A stretch of DNA of 64,000 nt. It comes from Harmonia axyridis. Its lineage: Eukaryota; Arthropoda; Insecta; Coleoptera; Coccinellidae. The stretch covers positions 23,745,501 to 23,809,500 of the forward strand of contig NC_059508.1 in the NCBI RefSeq assembly GCF_914767665.1. Reading direction: 5' to 3'. The notes below the pieces were generated by a model. The model saw only the letters and a list, made by a program, of their open reading frames with translations. It searched no databases and was not told the origin of the DNA. The position numbers were made by a program, and so were the translations under genes. Each line of letters opens with the position of its first letter. Within the stretch, counting starts at the first letter, position 1. Shown here piece after piece: positions 44,818-58,019 of this stretch.

Positions 44818-46357
44818 GAATAAATGATTATTTTCTACTAATCATAAAGATATTGGAACATTATACTTTTTATTTGGAATATGGGCAGGAATAGTAGGAA
44901 CATCGTTAAGTATTTTAATTCGGTTAGAATTAGGAACTAGAGGAAGATTAATTGGAAACGACCAAATTTATAATATAATTGTTACAGCTCATGCTTTCAT
45001 TATAATTTTCTTTATAGTAATACCTATTATAATTGGAGGTTTTGGAAATTGATTAGTTCCTTTAATAATTGGAGCTCCTGATATAGCATTTCCACGATTA
45101 AATAACATAAGATTTTGACTTTTACCCCCTGCTTTAACTCTTTTAATTTTAAGAACAATCGTAGAAATAGGGGCAGGAACAGGATGAACTGTTTACCCTC
45201 CTCTTTCTTCTAATTTAACACATAATGGGCCTTCAGTAGATTTAGTGATTTTTAGTTTACATTTAGCAGGAATTTCCTGAATTTTAGGTGCAGTAAATTT
45301 CATTTCAACTATTATAAATATACGTCCATTTGGTATAATACTTGATAAAACTCCTTTATTTGTATGATCTGTTCTTATTACAGCAATTCTTTTATTACTA
45401 TCACTACCAGTTCTTGCAGGAGCAATTACTATACTATTAACTGACCGAAACTTAAATTCTTCTTTTTTTGATCCAACCGGTGGGGGAGACCCAATTTTAT
45501 ACCAACATTTATTTTGATTTTTTGGCCATCCTGAAGTTTATATTTTAATTCTCCCAGGATTTGGTATAATTTCCCATATTATTACACAAGAAAGAGGGAA
45601 AAAAATTGCCTTTGGTTCTTTAGGAATAATTTATGCTATATTAGCTATTGGACTTCTAGGATTTGTAGTATGAGCTCATCACATATTTACAGTGGGAATA
45701 GATGTTGATACTCGAGCTTATTTTACTTCAGCTACTATAATTATTGCAGTACCCACTGGAATTAAAATTTTTTCTTGATTAGCAACTTTACATGGAATAC
45801 AATTTTACTATACACCTTCAATTTTATGAACCCTGGGATTTTTATTTTTATTTACAATTGGTGGATTAACAGGAGTAATTTTAGCTAACTCTTCCATAGA
45901 TATTATTTTACATGATACCTATTATGTTGTAGCTCATTTCCATTACGTTTTATCTATAGGAGCTGTATTTGCCATTATAGCAGGATTTATCCATTGATTC
46001 CCTTTAATTACAGGATTCAATCTTAACAATAAATTATTACAAATCCAATTTTTAATTATATTTATTGGGGTAAACTTAACATTTTTTCCTCAACACTTCT
46101 TAGGATTAAGAGGAATACCTCGACGATACTCTGATTATCCTGATGCTTATTACAAATGAAATAAAATTTCTTCTATTGGATCTATAATTTCCTCTCTTAG
46201 AATAATCTTTATAATCTTAATTATTTGAGAAAGATTTTATTCAATACGTTTAAGAAAGTTTAATTCTAATGTACCCTCTTTAATTGAATGACTCCAACTT
46301 TCTCCCCCTAATGAACATTCTTATTCAGAAGTACCAATCTTAGCTCAAAAATTCTAA
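44816..46357 (+). CDS. cox1: Cytochrome c oxidase subunit I, unit 3
   Basis: 513 residues, open. Private Ser to Trp (tccTGAatt near 45279) in the strictly conserved HLAGISSILGA helix; this would be a stop under the standard code and is almost certainly damaging in either. Confidence 0.95.
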
Positions 46358-46417
46358 TATGGCAGATTAGTGCATTGGATTTAAACCCCAGTTATAAAGA
46401 TTTACCTTTTTTTAGAA
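46353..46417 (+). tRNA. trnL2: tRNA-Leu(UUR) (TAA), unit 3
   Basis: One private A to G (ccccagtta) just after the anticodon arm. Confidence 0.94.
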
Positions 46418-47090
46418 ATAGCGACTTGAAAATCATATATATTTTTAGACAGAGCTTCATATTTACTGGAACAATTAAGATTTTTTCATGATCACGCCCT
46501 TTTGATCTTAATAATAATCACTTGTATTGTAACATATACCATAATAAGACTAACATTAAATAATTATAACCATCGTTTTATATTAGAAGGACACAATATT
46601 GAAACAATTTGAACTATCATACCAGCATTAACTTTAATTTTTATTGCTTTTCCTTCTTTAAAATTAATTTACTTAATTGATGAAATCCGTAACCCTTTAG
46701 TTACTATTAAAACTATTGGTCATCAATGATATTGAACCTATGAATATACAGATTTTAAAAATCTTGAATTTGATTCATATTTAATTAATAATAATCAACT
46801 TTTTAATTTTCGATTACTAGAAGTTGATAATCGAACTATTTTACCATATCTTTCTCATATTCGAATTCTAACTTCATCTTCTGACGTAATTCATTCTTGA
46901 ACAGTTCCTTCAACAGGAGTAAAAGTCGATGCCTCCCCAGGGCGATTAAATCAACTTAGATTTAATTTAAATCGAACTGGAATTTTTTTTGGTCAATGTT
47001 CAGAAATTTGTGGAGCAAACCATAGATTTATACCTATTTCTATTGAAAGAATTTCTCCCCAAAATTTCATTAAATGGGTAGAAAATTTTT
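46418..47090 (+). CDS. cox2: Cytochrome c oxidase subunit II, unit 3
   Basis: Open, 224 residues; normal WTYEY and CuA loop; only a silent ATG to ATA (Met) change seen near 46545. Confidence 0.95.
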
Positions 47091-47161
47091 CATTAGATGA
47101 CTGAAAGATAAGTATTGGTCTCTTAAACCACTTTATAGTAATTAACGACTACTTCTAATGA
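47091..47161 (+). tRNA. trnK: tRNA-Lys (CTT), unit 3
   Basis: Same as 4599-4669. Confidence 0.95.
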
Positions 47162-47223
47162 AAAATTTAGTTAACCTATAACATTAGTTTGTCAAACTAA
47201 AATCATTCTCAGAATAATTTTTA
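47161..47223 (+). tRNA. trnD: tRNA-Asp (GTC), unit 3
   Basis: Same as unit 1. Confidence 0.95.
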
Positions 47224-47376
47224 ATTCCTCAAACTATACCTATGGATTGGTTTTCCTTATATATTTTTATAACACTTTTATTTATTATTTTAAACATTAA
47301 AATATTTTATTCTCATAAAAAATCTCCTTTAAAAAATTTTAAATTATTAAATAAAAAACTTTCTTGAAAATGATAA
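47224..47376 (+). CDS. atp8: ATP synthase subunit 8, unit 3
   Basis: 50 codons, unchanged. Confidence 0.93.
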
Positions 47377-48027
47377 TAAATCTTTTTTCTTCTTTTGATA
47401 CTTCATCTTATTTTATATTACCTTTAAATTGACTAAGAATAATTATTAGTTTTTTATTTATTCCTTCTATATTCTGACTAATTCCTAATCGATTTAACTT
47501 TTTAATTCAAAATATATTAATTACTCTACATAAAGAATTCAAAATCATTACAAAAAAAAATAATACTTTAATATTTATTGTATTATTTTACTTCATTATA
47601 ATTAATAACTTAATAGGGTTATTTCCTTACATTTTTACAGCCTCAAGTCATATAATTTTTACTCTATCCCTAGCTTTACCTTTATGGTTAAGATTTATAT
47701 TAAATAGTTGAATTAGCCACACTTATCACTCATTTGCCCATCTAATGCCTCAAGGAACTCCTTCTATTTTAATACCTTTTATAGTATGTATTGAAACAAT
47801 TAGAAATATTATTCGTCCTGGAACTCTCGCTATTCGTTTATCAGCTAATATAATTGCAGGACACCTTTTATTAACTCTTTTAGGAAACACTGGTCCTATA
47901 GTAAATTTGCTTATTTTATTAATTATTATAATTCAATTTATACTAATTTTATTAGAATCAGCAGTAGCTTTAATTCAATCTTATGTTTTTGCTATCCTTA
48001 GAACTCTTTATTCTAGAGAAAATAATT
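47370..48027 (+). CDS. atp6: ATP synthase subunit a (6), unit 3
   Basis: 219 residues, open; private Pro to Thr near residue 11 (gatACTtca). TTA is intact where unit 2 has a stop. Confidence 0.94.
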
Positions 48028-48808
48028 ATGATAAAAAATCACCCATTTCATTTAGTAGATTATAGTCCTTGACCAATTTTAGGAGCTTTTAGAGCTATAA
48101 CTGCAATAATAGGAATAATTAAATGATTCCATCTTTTTAACTCTAATTTATTTATTTTAAGAAATATAATTCTTTTACTAATTATATTTCAATGATGACG
48201 AGATGTAATTCGAGAAAGAACCTTTCAAGGAAACCACACTCTTTTAGTATCTTTTGGTTTACGATGAGGAATAATTTTATTTATTACCTCAGAGATTTTT
48301 TTCTTTGTTAGTTTTTTTTGAAGATTTTATCATATAAGATTATCTCCTTCTATCGAACTAGGAATAACTTGACCTCCAAAAGGAATTAATACCTTTAATC
48401 CTAATGAAATCCCATTATTAAACACTATTATTCTATTAAGATCAGGCCTAAGTGTAACTTGAGCCCACCATAGATTAATAGAAAATAATTTTAATCAAAC
48501 ATTTCAAAGATTAATTATTACTGTTTTTCTAGGAATATATTTTTCTTTACTACAAGGAATTGAATATTTAGAAGCCCCATTTTCTATAGCCGATTCAGTT
48601 TATGGAAGAACATTCTTTATAGCTACAGGATTCCATGGTTTACATGTTATTATTGGTTCTATTTTTCTTTTAGTATGTTTAACTCGATTAAACTTTAATC
48701 ATTTTAGAAACAATCACCATTTTGGATTTGAAGCAGCAGCATGATATTGACATTTTGTAGACGTAGTATGACTATTCCTATATATATCTATTTATTGATG
48801 AGGTAGAT
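48028..48808 (+). CDS. cox3: Cytochrome c oxidase subunit III, unit 3
   Basis: Open; private Ala to Thr before WPPKG (ataACTtga near 48366). Confidence 0.94.
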
Positions 48809-48870
48809 ATCTATATAGTATAAATATTACATTTGATTTCCAATCAAAAAATCTTTAAATAGTATAGATA
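48809..48870 (+). tRNA. trnG: tRNA-Gly (TCC), unit 3
   Basis: Two private changes in the T-arm region (ctttaaatag for cttttaaaag). Confidence 0.92.
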
Positions 48871-49224
48871 ATATTCTTAATTTCATCTTTAATTTTAATA
48901 ATTCTTAGAATTATAATAATTTTAATAATTATTGCAAATTACATCTCAATAAAAACATTTAAAGATCGAGAAAAAAGTTCTCCCTTTGAATGCGGATTTG
49001 ACCCTAAAAATTCTGCACGCCTACCATTCTCAATTCACTTTTTTTTAATCGCTTTAATTTTTTTAATTTTTGATGTAGAAATTACCCTTATTATCCATTT
49101 TATTTATAGAATAAAATATTCTAATATTATAATTATTAGCATTATATTTTTTATATTCATAGCAATCTTAATTTTAGGTTTATACCATGAATGAAAACAA
49201 GGAGCCTTAAACTGATCTTTATAG
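48871..49224 (+). CDS. nad3: NADH dehydrogenase subunit 3, unit 3
   Basis: 117 residues, open; private Pro to His (atcCATttt near 49095), in a helix where Pro is normally conserved. Confidence 0.94.
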
Positions 49225-49285
49225 GATAATAGTTAAATTAACATTTAATTTGCATTTAAAAAATACTGTTTTTCAGTTTATCTTA
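49223..49285 (+). tRNA. trnA: tRNA-Ala (TGC), unit 3
   Basis: Same as 6731-6793. Confidence 0.94.
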
Positions 49286-49348
49286 AATAAGAAGCAAAAT
49301 ATTGCTTTTAGTTTCGACCTAAAAATTTGAATTTAAATTCCTTATTTA
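49285..49348 (+). tRNA. trnR: tRNA-Arg (TCG), unit 3
   Basis: Private A to T before the anticodon arm (gctttt for gcattt). Confidence 0.93.
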
Positions 49349-49410
49349 ATTGAAACCAAACTAGAGGTAAGTCACTGTTAATGATTCCAATGAGAAACTC
49401 TCCAATTAAA
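49346..49410 (+). tRNA. trnN: tRNA-Asn (GTT), unit 3
   Basis: Same as 6854-6918. Confidence 0.94.
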
Positions 49411-49465
49411 GAAATATGAAAATTTAAGCTTCTAACTTAATATATAGCAATTTGTTAATATTTCT
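49411..49465 (+). tRNA. trnS1: tRNA-Ser(AGN) with TCT anticodon, unit 3
   Basis: TCT anticodon; one private A to G after the acceptor. Confidence 0.9.
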
Positions 49466-49528
49466 ATTTATATAGTTTATCTAAAACATTATATTTTCAT
49501 TATAAAAAAAGATTAATTCTTATAAATA
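49466..49528 (+). tRNA. trnE: tRNA-Glu (TTC), unit 3
   Basis: Private T to A just at its 5' end (ctatttata). Confidence 0.91.
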
Positions 49529-49591
49529 CTTAAAAAATATTTTAATTTACCTCAATATCTTCAATATTGCGCTCTATTAAGCTATTTAAGT
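49528..49591 (-). tRNA. trnF: tRNA-Phe (GAA), unit 3
   Basis: Same as 7036-7099. Confidence 0.94.
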
Positions 49592-51304
49592 AGAATATAT
49601 AAATCAATAACAAAATAATTCAAATTAAAAATATGATTATATAAATCTTTAAACTATTTTTAAAAATATACTGAAATAAAACAGAAATTTTTTTAAAAAA
49701 TTTAAATAAACCCTGACTTCCTAAGGACTCTGATCAACCTTGATCTAAAAATTTATAATTTAGTATTCCTAAATTAATAAAAAAATAATTTATTCCAAAA
49801 GTTGAAATATAAGGCAAATTCCATATTAATACTAAAAAAATTAAAATTTTTATTAAATTAGAAAAAATTAAATTATAATTCAATTTTAATAAAGAAATCT
49901 CAAAACCTATAATTACCCCAATTATTACTATAATTAAAATTAAAATTTTCATAAAAAAAGGTAAAACAACTAAATTGATATCCTTAAATATAAATCATAT
50001 AAGAACCGTTCCTGAAAATAATACAATAATAAATATAAATCCTATTCTATAAACTATTTCATCTCTTAATTCTTCAGTTCTATTTATTCTAAACCCACAA
50101 TAATCTGTAAATATTAAATAATTTAATAAACGCACTGTATAAGAAACTGTTAATGTTAAAGAAATTAATATAATTAAATAAATTACAATATTTAATCTTG
50201 CCATAGAATAAACCTCTATAATTAAATCTTTTGAGTAAAATCCAGAAAAAAAAGGAATACCACATAATGATAAATTTCTTACATTAAAATATATTTCAGT
50301 TATAGGAGTTTTATAAACTAAACCTCCTATAAAACGAATATCTTGACATTCTCCTATTAAATGAATAAAATTACCTGCACATATAAATAATAAGGCTTTA
50401 AATAAAGCATGAATTAATAAATGAAAAAAAGCTAATTCATATAAACCTAATCTTAAAATAGTAACTATTGAACCTAACTGACTTAAAGTTGATAAAGCAA
50501 TAATTTTTTTTAAATCATATTCAAAATTAGCCGCTAAACCTGAGATTAATATTGTTATCAATCCAATGAATATTAACACAAAAGAATAATTTTCTAATAA
50601 TAAATGAAATCGAATTAATAAATAAACCCCTGCTGTTACTAAAGTTGAAGAATGTACTAATGCTGAAACAGGAGTAGGAGCAGCTATAGCTGCTGGTAAT
50701 CAAGCTGAAAAAGGAATTTGTGCACTTTTAGTTAAAGCAGCAATAATAATTAACAAACCTACAATTATTATTCTTTTATCTCTATAATAATAATCAATAT
50801 ATAATATAAAATTTCATCTTCCAAAATTTATTATCCAAGCAATAGAAATTATTAATATTGCATCTCCTACTCGATTAGATAAAGCTGTTACTATACCAGC
50901 TGAATAAGATTTTACATTTTGATAATAAATTACTAAACAATAAAAAACTAATCCTAACCCATCTCAACCCAATAAAATTGAAATTAAATTTGGACTTAAA
51001 ATTATTAATAATATAGATAGAACAAATATAAAAACTAGTATAATAAAACGATTAATAGATAAATCCTTAGATATATAAGATTTTCTATAAAAAATTACTA
51101 TGGTAGAAATAAATAAAACAAAAGAAACAAATAATAAAGATATTTAATCTAAAAGAATTAATATTTCTACTTCTATTGAATTTAAATTAAAAATTCTTCA
51201 CTCAATAAAATAAACCTTTCCTGTATTAAGTAAAAATAATCTAAAACAAAAAAAAAAAAAAAAAACCTAAGTATTAATCTAGAAAAAATTACACAAAAAG
51301 ATAT
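49592..51304 (-). pseudogene. nad5: NADH dehydrogenase subunit 5, nonsense and frameshifted copy, unit 3
   Basis: Two lesions. In sense, the Trp codon TGA of the LDWMSLLF motif is TAA (plus-strand tta at 51144-51146), a true stop in the mitochondrial code as well. The poly-A tract near 51248-51265 has 18 A, one short of the in-frame length, shifting the N-terminus. The rest is colinear with unit 2. Confidence 0.93.
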
Positions 51305-51367
51305 TACTTAAAGTTAAAGTAACTTCATTGACTCCACAAATCAATATTTTATATAAACTATTTAAGT
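51305..51367 (-). tRNA. trnH: tRNA-His (GTG), unit 3
   Basis: Same as 8815-8877. Confidence 0.92.
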
Positions 51368-52688
51368 AAAAGAAAAATAAATCTCTTTTTAATAAAATTA
51401 AATTTAAAGGAACCCAATGTATGAGTAATAAAATTAATTCTCGATAAGAAATTAATTCAAAAAAATATAATCTTCTGTAAAATTTTCCATGTTGACTAAA
51501 AGAATATAAATACAAACTATAAGAAGCTCTCAAAAAAGTTATAATTATTAATATAAATATACAAATATGAGAATAATTAATTAAACTATTAATTAACAAA
51601 ATTTCTCTTAACAAATTTAAAGAAGGTGGTGCAGCTATATTTCTAATTACTAACAAAAATCACCATAAAGATAAAAAAGGTACAATATTAATTAAACCTT
51701 TATTAATAAAAATACTTCGACTAACAATACGTTCATAATTTATATTTACTAAAACAAATAATCCTGAAGAACAACAGCCATGAGCTAATATTATTATTAA
51801 AGATCCAGTAATTCCTCAAGAATTAAATGTTAATAAACCTGACAATAAAAGTCCTATATGAACAACTGAAGAATAAGCAATTAAAGATTTTATATCTCTT
51901 TGACGTAAACAACTTAAAGAAACTAAAATCCCTCCTATTAAAGATAAATTAATTAAAAAAAAATTAACCTTAACTCCTAGATATATAAATATAGTTAAAA
52001 ATCGAATAAGTCCATATCTTCCTAACTTTAATATCACTCCTGCTAATATTATAGACCCAGCAACTGAAGCTTCTACATGTGCTTTAGGCAATCATAAATG
52101 AAATAAAAATATCGGCATTTTAACTAAAAATACTATTATTATTATAAAATATAAAATAAAACTAAATAAATTTACATTAATATAAGTCAAATCTAATGTT
52201 TTAAACTTTGAATAATAAATAAAAATAAACAATATTATTGGTAAAGAAGCTATAATTGTATAAAAAAATATATATATTCCAGCTTGAATACGTTCAGGCT
52301 GATATCCTCAACCTAAAATCAAAATCAAAATTGGAATTAACCTAGCCTCAAAAAATATATAAAATAAAAATATATTTATAGAAGAAAAAGTTAATAATAA
52401 AAAAAGCAATAATAATAATAATAAAATACTAAATAACTCACTGAAATCTTTCAAATTAAAAAGTTTTTCTCTAGCTATAAATATTAAAAAAGAAATTCAA
52501 AACCTTAATAATAACAAAAAATATGATGAAAAATCTATACCTATAAAAAAATTTAATGAACTAAAAAATAAAAAAGAAATTTTTGAAAAAAATCAAATTC
52601 TTATTAAAATTAAATAATTTTTAATTAATCAAAATTTATTTATAAAACATAAAGGAATCATAAATACTAATATTATTAATATTATCAT
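51368..52688 (-). CDS. nad4: NADH dehydrogenase subunit 4, unit 3
   Basis: 1321 nt, 440 codons plus T, open; lacks the extra T of unit 2. Confidence 0.93.
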
Positions 52689-52960
52689 AAAATATTTAAT
52701 GAATTAAAATAATCATTTCCATAAGAACGAATTATTGACACTAATAAAGATAATCCCAAAACTCTTTCACAAACACTTATAGTTAAAAAAACTACTACAA
52801 AATAAAATTCATAACTAAAATAAGATAAATAAAAATATATTATTATAAATAAAGTTGAAATTACTAATTCTAATCTAAGTAATGTTATTAATAAATGTTT
52901 TCGATTAATAAAAAAATTTAAAATTCTAAAAATAAACATAATTAAAAAAATTATTTCCAT
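52682..52960 (-). CDS. nad4l: NADH dehydrogenase subunit 4L, unit 3
   Basis: 92 residues; private Ser to Ile (residue 7) and Leu to Ser (residue 35). Confidence 0.93.
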
Positions 52961-53025
52961 ATTTTAATAATTTAAAAAAAATACTGGTCTTGTAAACCAG
53001 CTTTAAGATTTAATCTTTTAAAATA
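52961..53025 (+). tRNA. trnT: tRNA-Thr (TGT), unit 3
   Basis: Same as unit 1. Confidence 0.94.
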
Positions 53026-53089
53026 TCAGAGGAAAACAAATATATCTTTAATCTCCAAAATTAATATTTTTTATTAAACTACCCTCTGA
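53026..53089 (-). tRNA. trnP: tRNA-Pro (TGG), unit 3
   Basis: Same as 10536-10599. Confidence 0.94.
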
Positions 53090-53090
53090 A

Positions 53091-53606
53091 ATCTTAATTT
53101 TAACATTTTTAAATTTTTTGGCAATTTTTCTTACCCACCCCCTATCCTTAGGACTACTTATTTTAACTTATACAATTATAACTTGTATCATTATAGGATT
53201 AATAAGATCAAACTCTTGATTTTCATATATTTTAATATTAATTATAATTGGAGGTTTACTAATTTTATTTATTTATATAACAAGAACTGCCTCTAATGAA
53301 AAATTTAAATTTAATAAATATATTATATTTATTATAATTAGTTTATTTATAATTACTATATTTATAAATAATATAAATCTATATTTAATAAATCAAAATA
53401 TTAATAATGAAATTTTACATAAAATAGATTTAATTAGAAATTTTTATTTAAATTTAAATAAATTTTTAAATTACCCAAATTCTAACATATTTTTAATTTT
53501 GATTTTTTATTTATTAATTTCAATAATTGCAGTTGTAAAAATTACTAAAGTAAAATTTGGACCGTTACGTCAATTTAAATATGAAAATACCAATACGAAA
53601 AATTAA
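53091..53606 (+). CDS. nad6: NADH dehydrogenase subunit 6, unit 3
   Basis: 171 residues; private Phe to Ser (aacTCTtga near 53213). Confidence 0.93.
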
Positions 53607-54720
53607 TTCTTTAACGAAAATTATTAACAACTCTTTAATCGATCTACCTACACCAAGAAATATTTCATATTTATGAAATTTTGGATCTTTATTAGGCTTG
53701 TGTTTAATAATACAAATTATTACAGGATTATTTTTATCTATACATTATTGTGCAAACGTAGATTTAGCTTTTAATAGAGTGACTCATATTTGTCGAGACG
53801 TAAATATAGGATGGTTAATACGAACTATTCATGCAAATGGAGCCTCTTTATTTTTTATATGTTTATATTTACATATTAGGCGAGGCTTATATTTTGGTTC
53901 TTACAAACTTACAGAAACTTGAATGACAGGAACTACTATTTTATTTATATCTATAGCTACAGCCTTTTTAGGTTATGTTCTTCCCTGAGGGCAAATATCT
54001 TTTTGAGGAGCAACTGTAATTACAAATTTAGTTTCTGCAATCCCTTACCTAGGAAATTCTATCGTTATTTGACTATGAGGAGGTTTTGCTGTTGACAATG
54101 CTACATTAAACCGATTTTATTCATTTCATTTTATTTTACCTTTCATTATTTCAGCTTTAATTATAATTCATTTACTATTTTTACATAACTCTGGCTCTAG
54201 TAATCCTTTAGGATCTAATTCTAATCCAGATAAAATTAGTTTTCATCCATATTTCTCCTTTAAAGATATTTTAGGTTTTCTCATTATAATATTTTTTATT
54301 TTAAATATTATTATTCTATATCCTTATATATTAAGAGATCCTGATAATTTTATCCCAGCTAATCCTCTTTCCACCCCACCTCATATTCAACCAGAATGAT
54401 ATTTTTTATTTGCTTATGCAATTCTTCGCTCTATTCCCAATAAACTTGGAGGTGTAATTGCTTTAGTAATATCAATTGCTATTCTTTATTTTATACCTTT
54501 TATTAATTTCAAAATAATGAAAAGAAACAGCTTTTATTATATTAATAAAATTATATTTTGAAATTTTATCGTTACAGTTATAATTTTAACATGAATCGGA
54601 GCTAAACCAGTTGAAGATCCTTTTATTTTCATAGGACAAATTTTTACCTTAATCTATTTCATATACTTTATATTAAACTCAATTATTTATAAAATTTGAG
54701 ACTGATGAATATTTAATTAA
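53581..54720 (+). CDS. cytb: Cytochrome b, unit 3
   Basis: 379 residues, open; private Leu to Pro (aatCCAgat near 54225) and Asn to Asp (gaaGATcct near 54616) changes. Confidence 0.95.
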
Positions 54721-54783
54721 TCAATGAGCTTGAAAAGCATATATTTTGAAAATATAAGAAAGAATTTAAATTTCTATTGATTT
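54719..54783 (+). tRNA. trnS2: tRNA-Ser(UCN) (TGA), unit 3
   Basis: Same as 12229-12293. Confidence 0.95.
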
Positions 54784-54800
54784 ATACAAAATTTAATTAA

Positions 54801-55736
54801 CTATATAATTAATACTATAAATAATAATCTTAATCTAAAATTTAATATAAGTATATTCAAAGAAACAGGCAAAAAAACCTTTCAAGATAAATATATTAAT
54901 TTATCATATCGATAACGAGGTAAAGTCCCTCGAACCCAAATTCATATAAAAGAAAAAAATAATAATTTTAAAAAAAATATAATAGAATAAAAATCTCCTC
55001 CTATAAAAATCAACCTTCTTATTATTCTTATAAAAATAATATTAGAATATTCAGCCATAAAAATAAAAGCAAATCCAAAACTTCTATATTCAACGTTAAA
55101 TCCTGAAACTAACTCTGATTCACCCTCAGAAAAATCAAAAGGAGTTCGATTAGTTTCAGCTAATCTTGAAATAAATCATATTATTCTTAGAGGAAAATTA
55201 AATATAACAAATCAAACATATTTTTGATAAAAAATAAAATCTATTAAATTTAAAGATATAATTAACACTAAAAATGATAATAAAATTAAAAATATTCTTA
55301 CTTCATAAGAAATTACTTGAGCAACTGAACGAAGCCTTCCTAATAAAGAATAAATCGAATTTGAAGATCAACCCGATAATATAATTGTATACACACTAAA
55401 ACTAGAAATTACAAAAAAAAACAATACAGAAAAATTAAATTTAAATAAATAACAATAAAAAGGTATTCTAATTCATAATATTAATGCTAAAATTAAATTA
55501 AAAACTGGTGATATAATATAAATTTAAATATTAGCCATATAAGGAAAAATTATTTCTTTTCTAAATAATTTAATTGCATCACTAAAAGGCTGTAAAATTC
55601 CTAAAAAACCTACTTTATTAGAGCCTTTTCGAATTTGAATATACCCTAATAACTTACGTTCTAATAAAGTTAAAAAAGCTACTCTAACTAAAATACAAAT
55701 AATTATTAAAATAAAAATTATCAAAATTAAAATTAT
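54801..55736 (-). pseudogene. nad1: NADH dehydrogenase subunit 1, nonsense copy, unit 3
   Basis: Sense TTA became TAA (plus-strand tta at 55524-55526), ending the protein after about 70 residues at PYMANI. The invariant quinone-site motif GPNKVG is also changed to GSNKVG (plus gagcc near 55621). Confidence 0.94.
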
Positions 55737-55744
55737 ATCAATTA

Positions 55745-55803
55745 TTATTTGTATAAAATACTTATAAAGATTCTAAATCTAACGCACTAATCTGCCAAAA
55801 TAA
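55745..55803 (-). tRNA. trnL1: tRNA-Leu(CUN) (TAG), unit 3
   Basis: Same as 13255-13313. Confidence 0.88.
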
Positions 55804-57048
55804 TAATTTTATTCATTTATAAAATTTTAAATCATAAACTTGGTCCTTTCGTACTAAAATTTATTAAATTATTAAAGATAGAAACCAACCTGGCTTACAC
55901 CGGTTTAAACTCAGATCATGTAAAGTTTTAATGGTCGAACAGACCAAATATTTAAGCTTCTACACCTAAATTTAACTTTAATCCAACATCGAGGTCGCAA
56001 TCTTTTCTTTCGATTTGAACTCTAAAAAAAAATAACGCTGTTATCCCTAAGGTAATTTATTCTTTTAATCATAAAAATGGATCAATTTTTCATAAATTAA
56101 TGGTTAAAGTTAAAAAAGTTAATCTAATTTTTTTATCACCCCAATCAAATTTAATAAAAATTTTAAATTTTATAATTCTTTAAATTAAAAATCTTTTATA
56201 AATTAAACTCTATAGGGTCTTCTCGTCTTTTAAAAAAATTTAAGCTTTTTAACTTAAAAATAAAATTTTTAAATAATAAAATTTAGAAAGTTATCTTCTC
56301 ATCAAACCATTCATACAAGCTTTCAATTAAAAAACTAATGATTATGCTACCTTTGCACAGTCAAAATACTGCGGCCCTTCAAATTTTATTCAGTGGGCAG
56401 GTCCTACTTTAAATTATAATCAAAAAGAGATGTTTTTATTAAACAGGTGAAAGATATTTTTGCCTAATTACTTAATTATACCTTTCGTAATTACTTTTAT
56501 TTCTACAAAATAATTAATACTAATTTTATCATTATTTCAATATAATTTTTATTATTAAATTTACTTTAATAAAAAAATTAAATTAATATATAAATATTTT
56601 TAATTAAATAACAAATTTTAACAAACTTCAAATAGTAAAAATTTCTAATTCTATAAATTATTAATTTATAATATTTAATTATAATAATTTAATTTTAAGC
56701 TTATCCCTAAAACTATTAAAATAAAAATTCAAAAAATTAAAAATTAAATTTTTATGATTTTTATAATGAATTAAATTCTTTTCTTAAAAAACTAGATATA
56801 TTTAAAAACGAATAACGTTTCATTACTATATAATTATTATAAATATTTATTAAACAATAATATTTATAACTATATAGCTCTTTTAAATTCGAGATAAATA
56901 TATAAATATTAAATTTTTAATAAACCCTGATACACAAGGTACACAATATTGTTTCTTTTATAAATTTATATAATTTTCCTTTTCAGTACTATTAATCTAT
57001 CATAAAATAAAATTTTTCTTAATCTAATAAAAATACTAATTATTTAAT

Positions 57049-57110
<62 letters not shown>

Positions 57111-57127
57111 TAAATAAATTTTAAAAT
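55804..57127 (-). rRNA. rrnL: Large subunit (16S) rRNA, unit 3
   Basis: Same blocks as unit 1; TA microsatellite at 57054-57106 is 53 nt, the longest of the three. Confidence 0.93.
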
Positions 57128-57189
57128 TCAATTTAAATTATTAATTATCTTCTTAATGTAAATAAGATGCTTATTCAAGCTCTAAACTG
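57128..57189 (-). tRNA. trnV: tRNA-Val (TAC), unit 3
   Basis: Same as 14634-14695. Confidence 0.92.
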
Positions 57190-58019
57190 ACATTCTAGAA
57201 TCACTTTCCAGTAAATCTACTATGTTACGACTTATTCCATATTAGATGAAAGCGACGGGCAATATGTGCATATTTTAGTACTAAATCATTAAAAATAAAA
57301 ATATTTAATTACAATCAAATCCAATTTCATAAAACTTTTAAAATATATAAATCCATAAATATAATTTAATGTAACCCATTTCTACTTTAATATAAACTTC
57401 ACCTTGATCTGATTTAAATTTTTAAAAAATATCTAAATATTAATTTCTAAAAAAATATTTAACAACGACGATATAAAAGTTTCTAACTAAAGTAATTTTA
57501 ATCGTAGATTATCGTTTATAGAACAGGTTCCTCTGAAAAGTAAAAATACCGCCAAATCATTTAGCTTTAAAGAACTTAACTATTAATCACTTAACTTTAT
57601 AATTTACTTAATTAATAATAGGGTATCTAATCCTAGTTTATTATAATAATTTCTTAACCTCATAAAAACTTTTTTAATTTTTAATTCTATCAATTAAAGC
57701 TAATAAATATATATTATATTTTTTGTATAACCGCTGCTGCTGGCACAAAAATTGCAAATACTAAATCTTATCACTAATTCTAAATTTTTTTAATAATTAA
57801 AAATATACACTACTAATTTATTAAATTTAAAACAATATTCATATAAATCTTGAATGAATATATATATCTAATACCATAATCAAATATCTAATTAACTAAA
57901 ACCCAAAAAAGACTACATTTAGTTAAAATTTATTTCAAACAAAAAAAAATTAACTTAATTTAGAAATAATAATAATTAAATTAAATTTAAAAAATTAAAT
58001 TATTAAAACTAATAATTTT
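57190..58019 (-). rRNA. rrnS: Small subunit (12S) rRNA with 51-bp deletion, unit 3
   Basis: About 51 bp present at 15168-15218 in unit 1 are missing at 57669/57670 (cctcataaaaac joins ttttttaattt), upstream in sense of the central conserved block. The 3' gacgggcaatatgtgca block is present. Confidence 0.89.
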
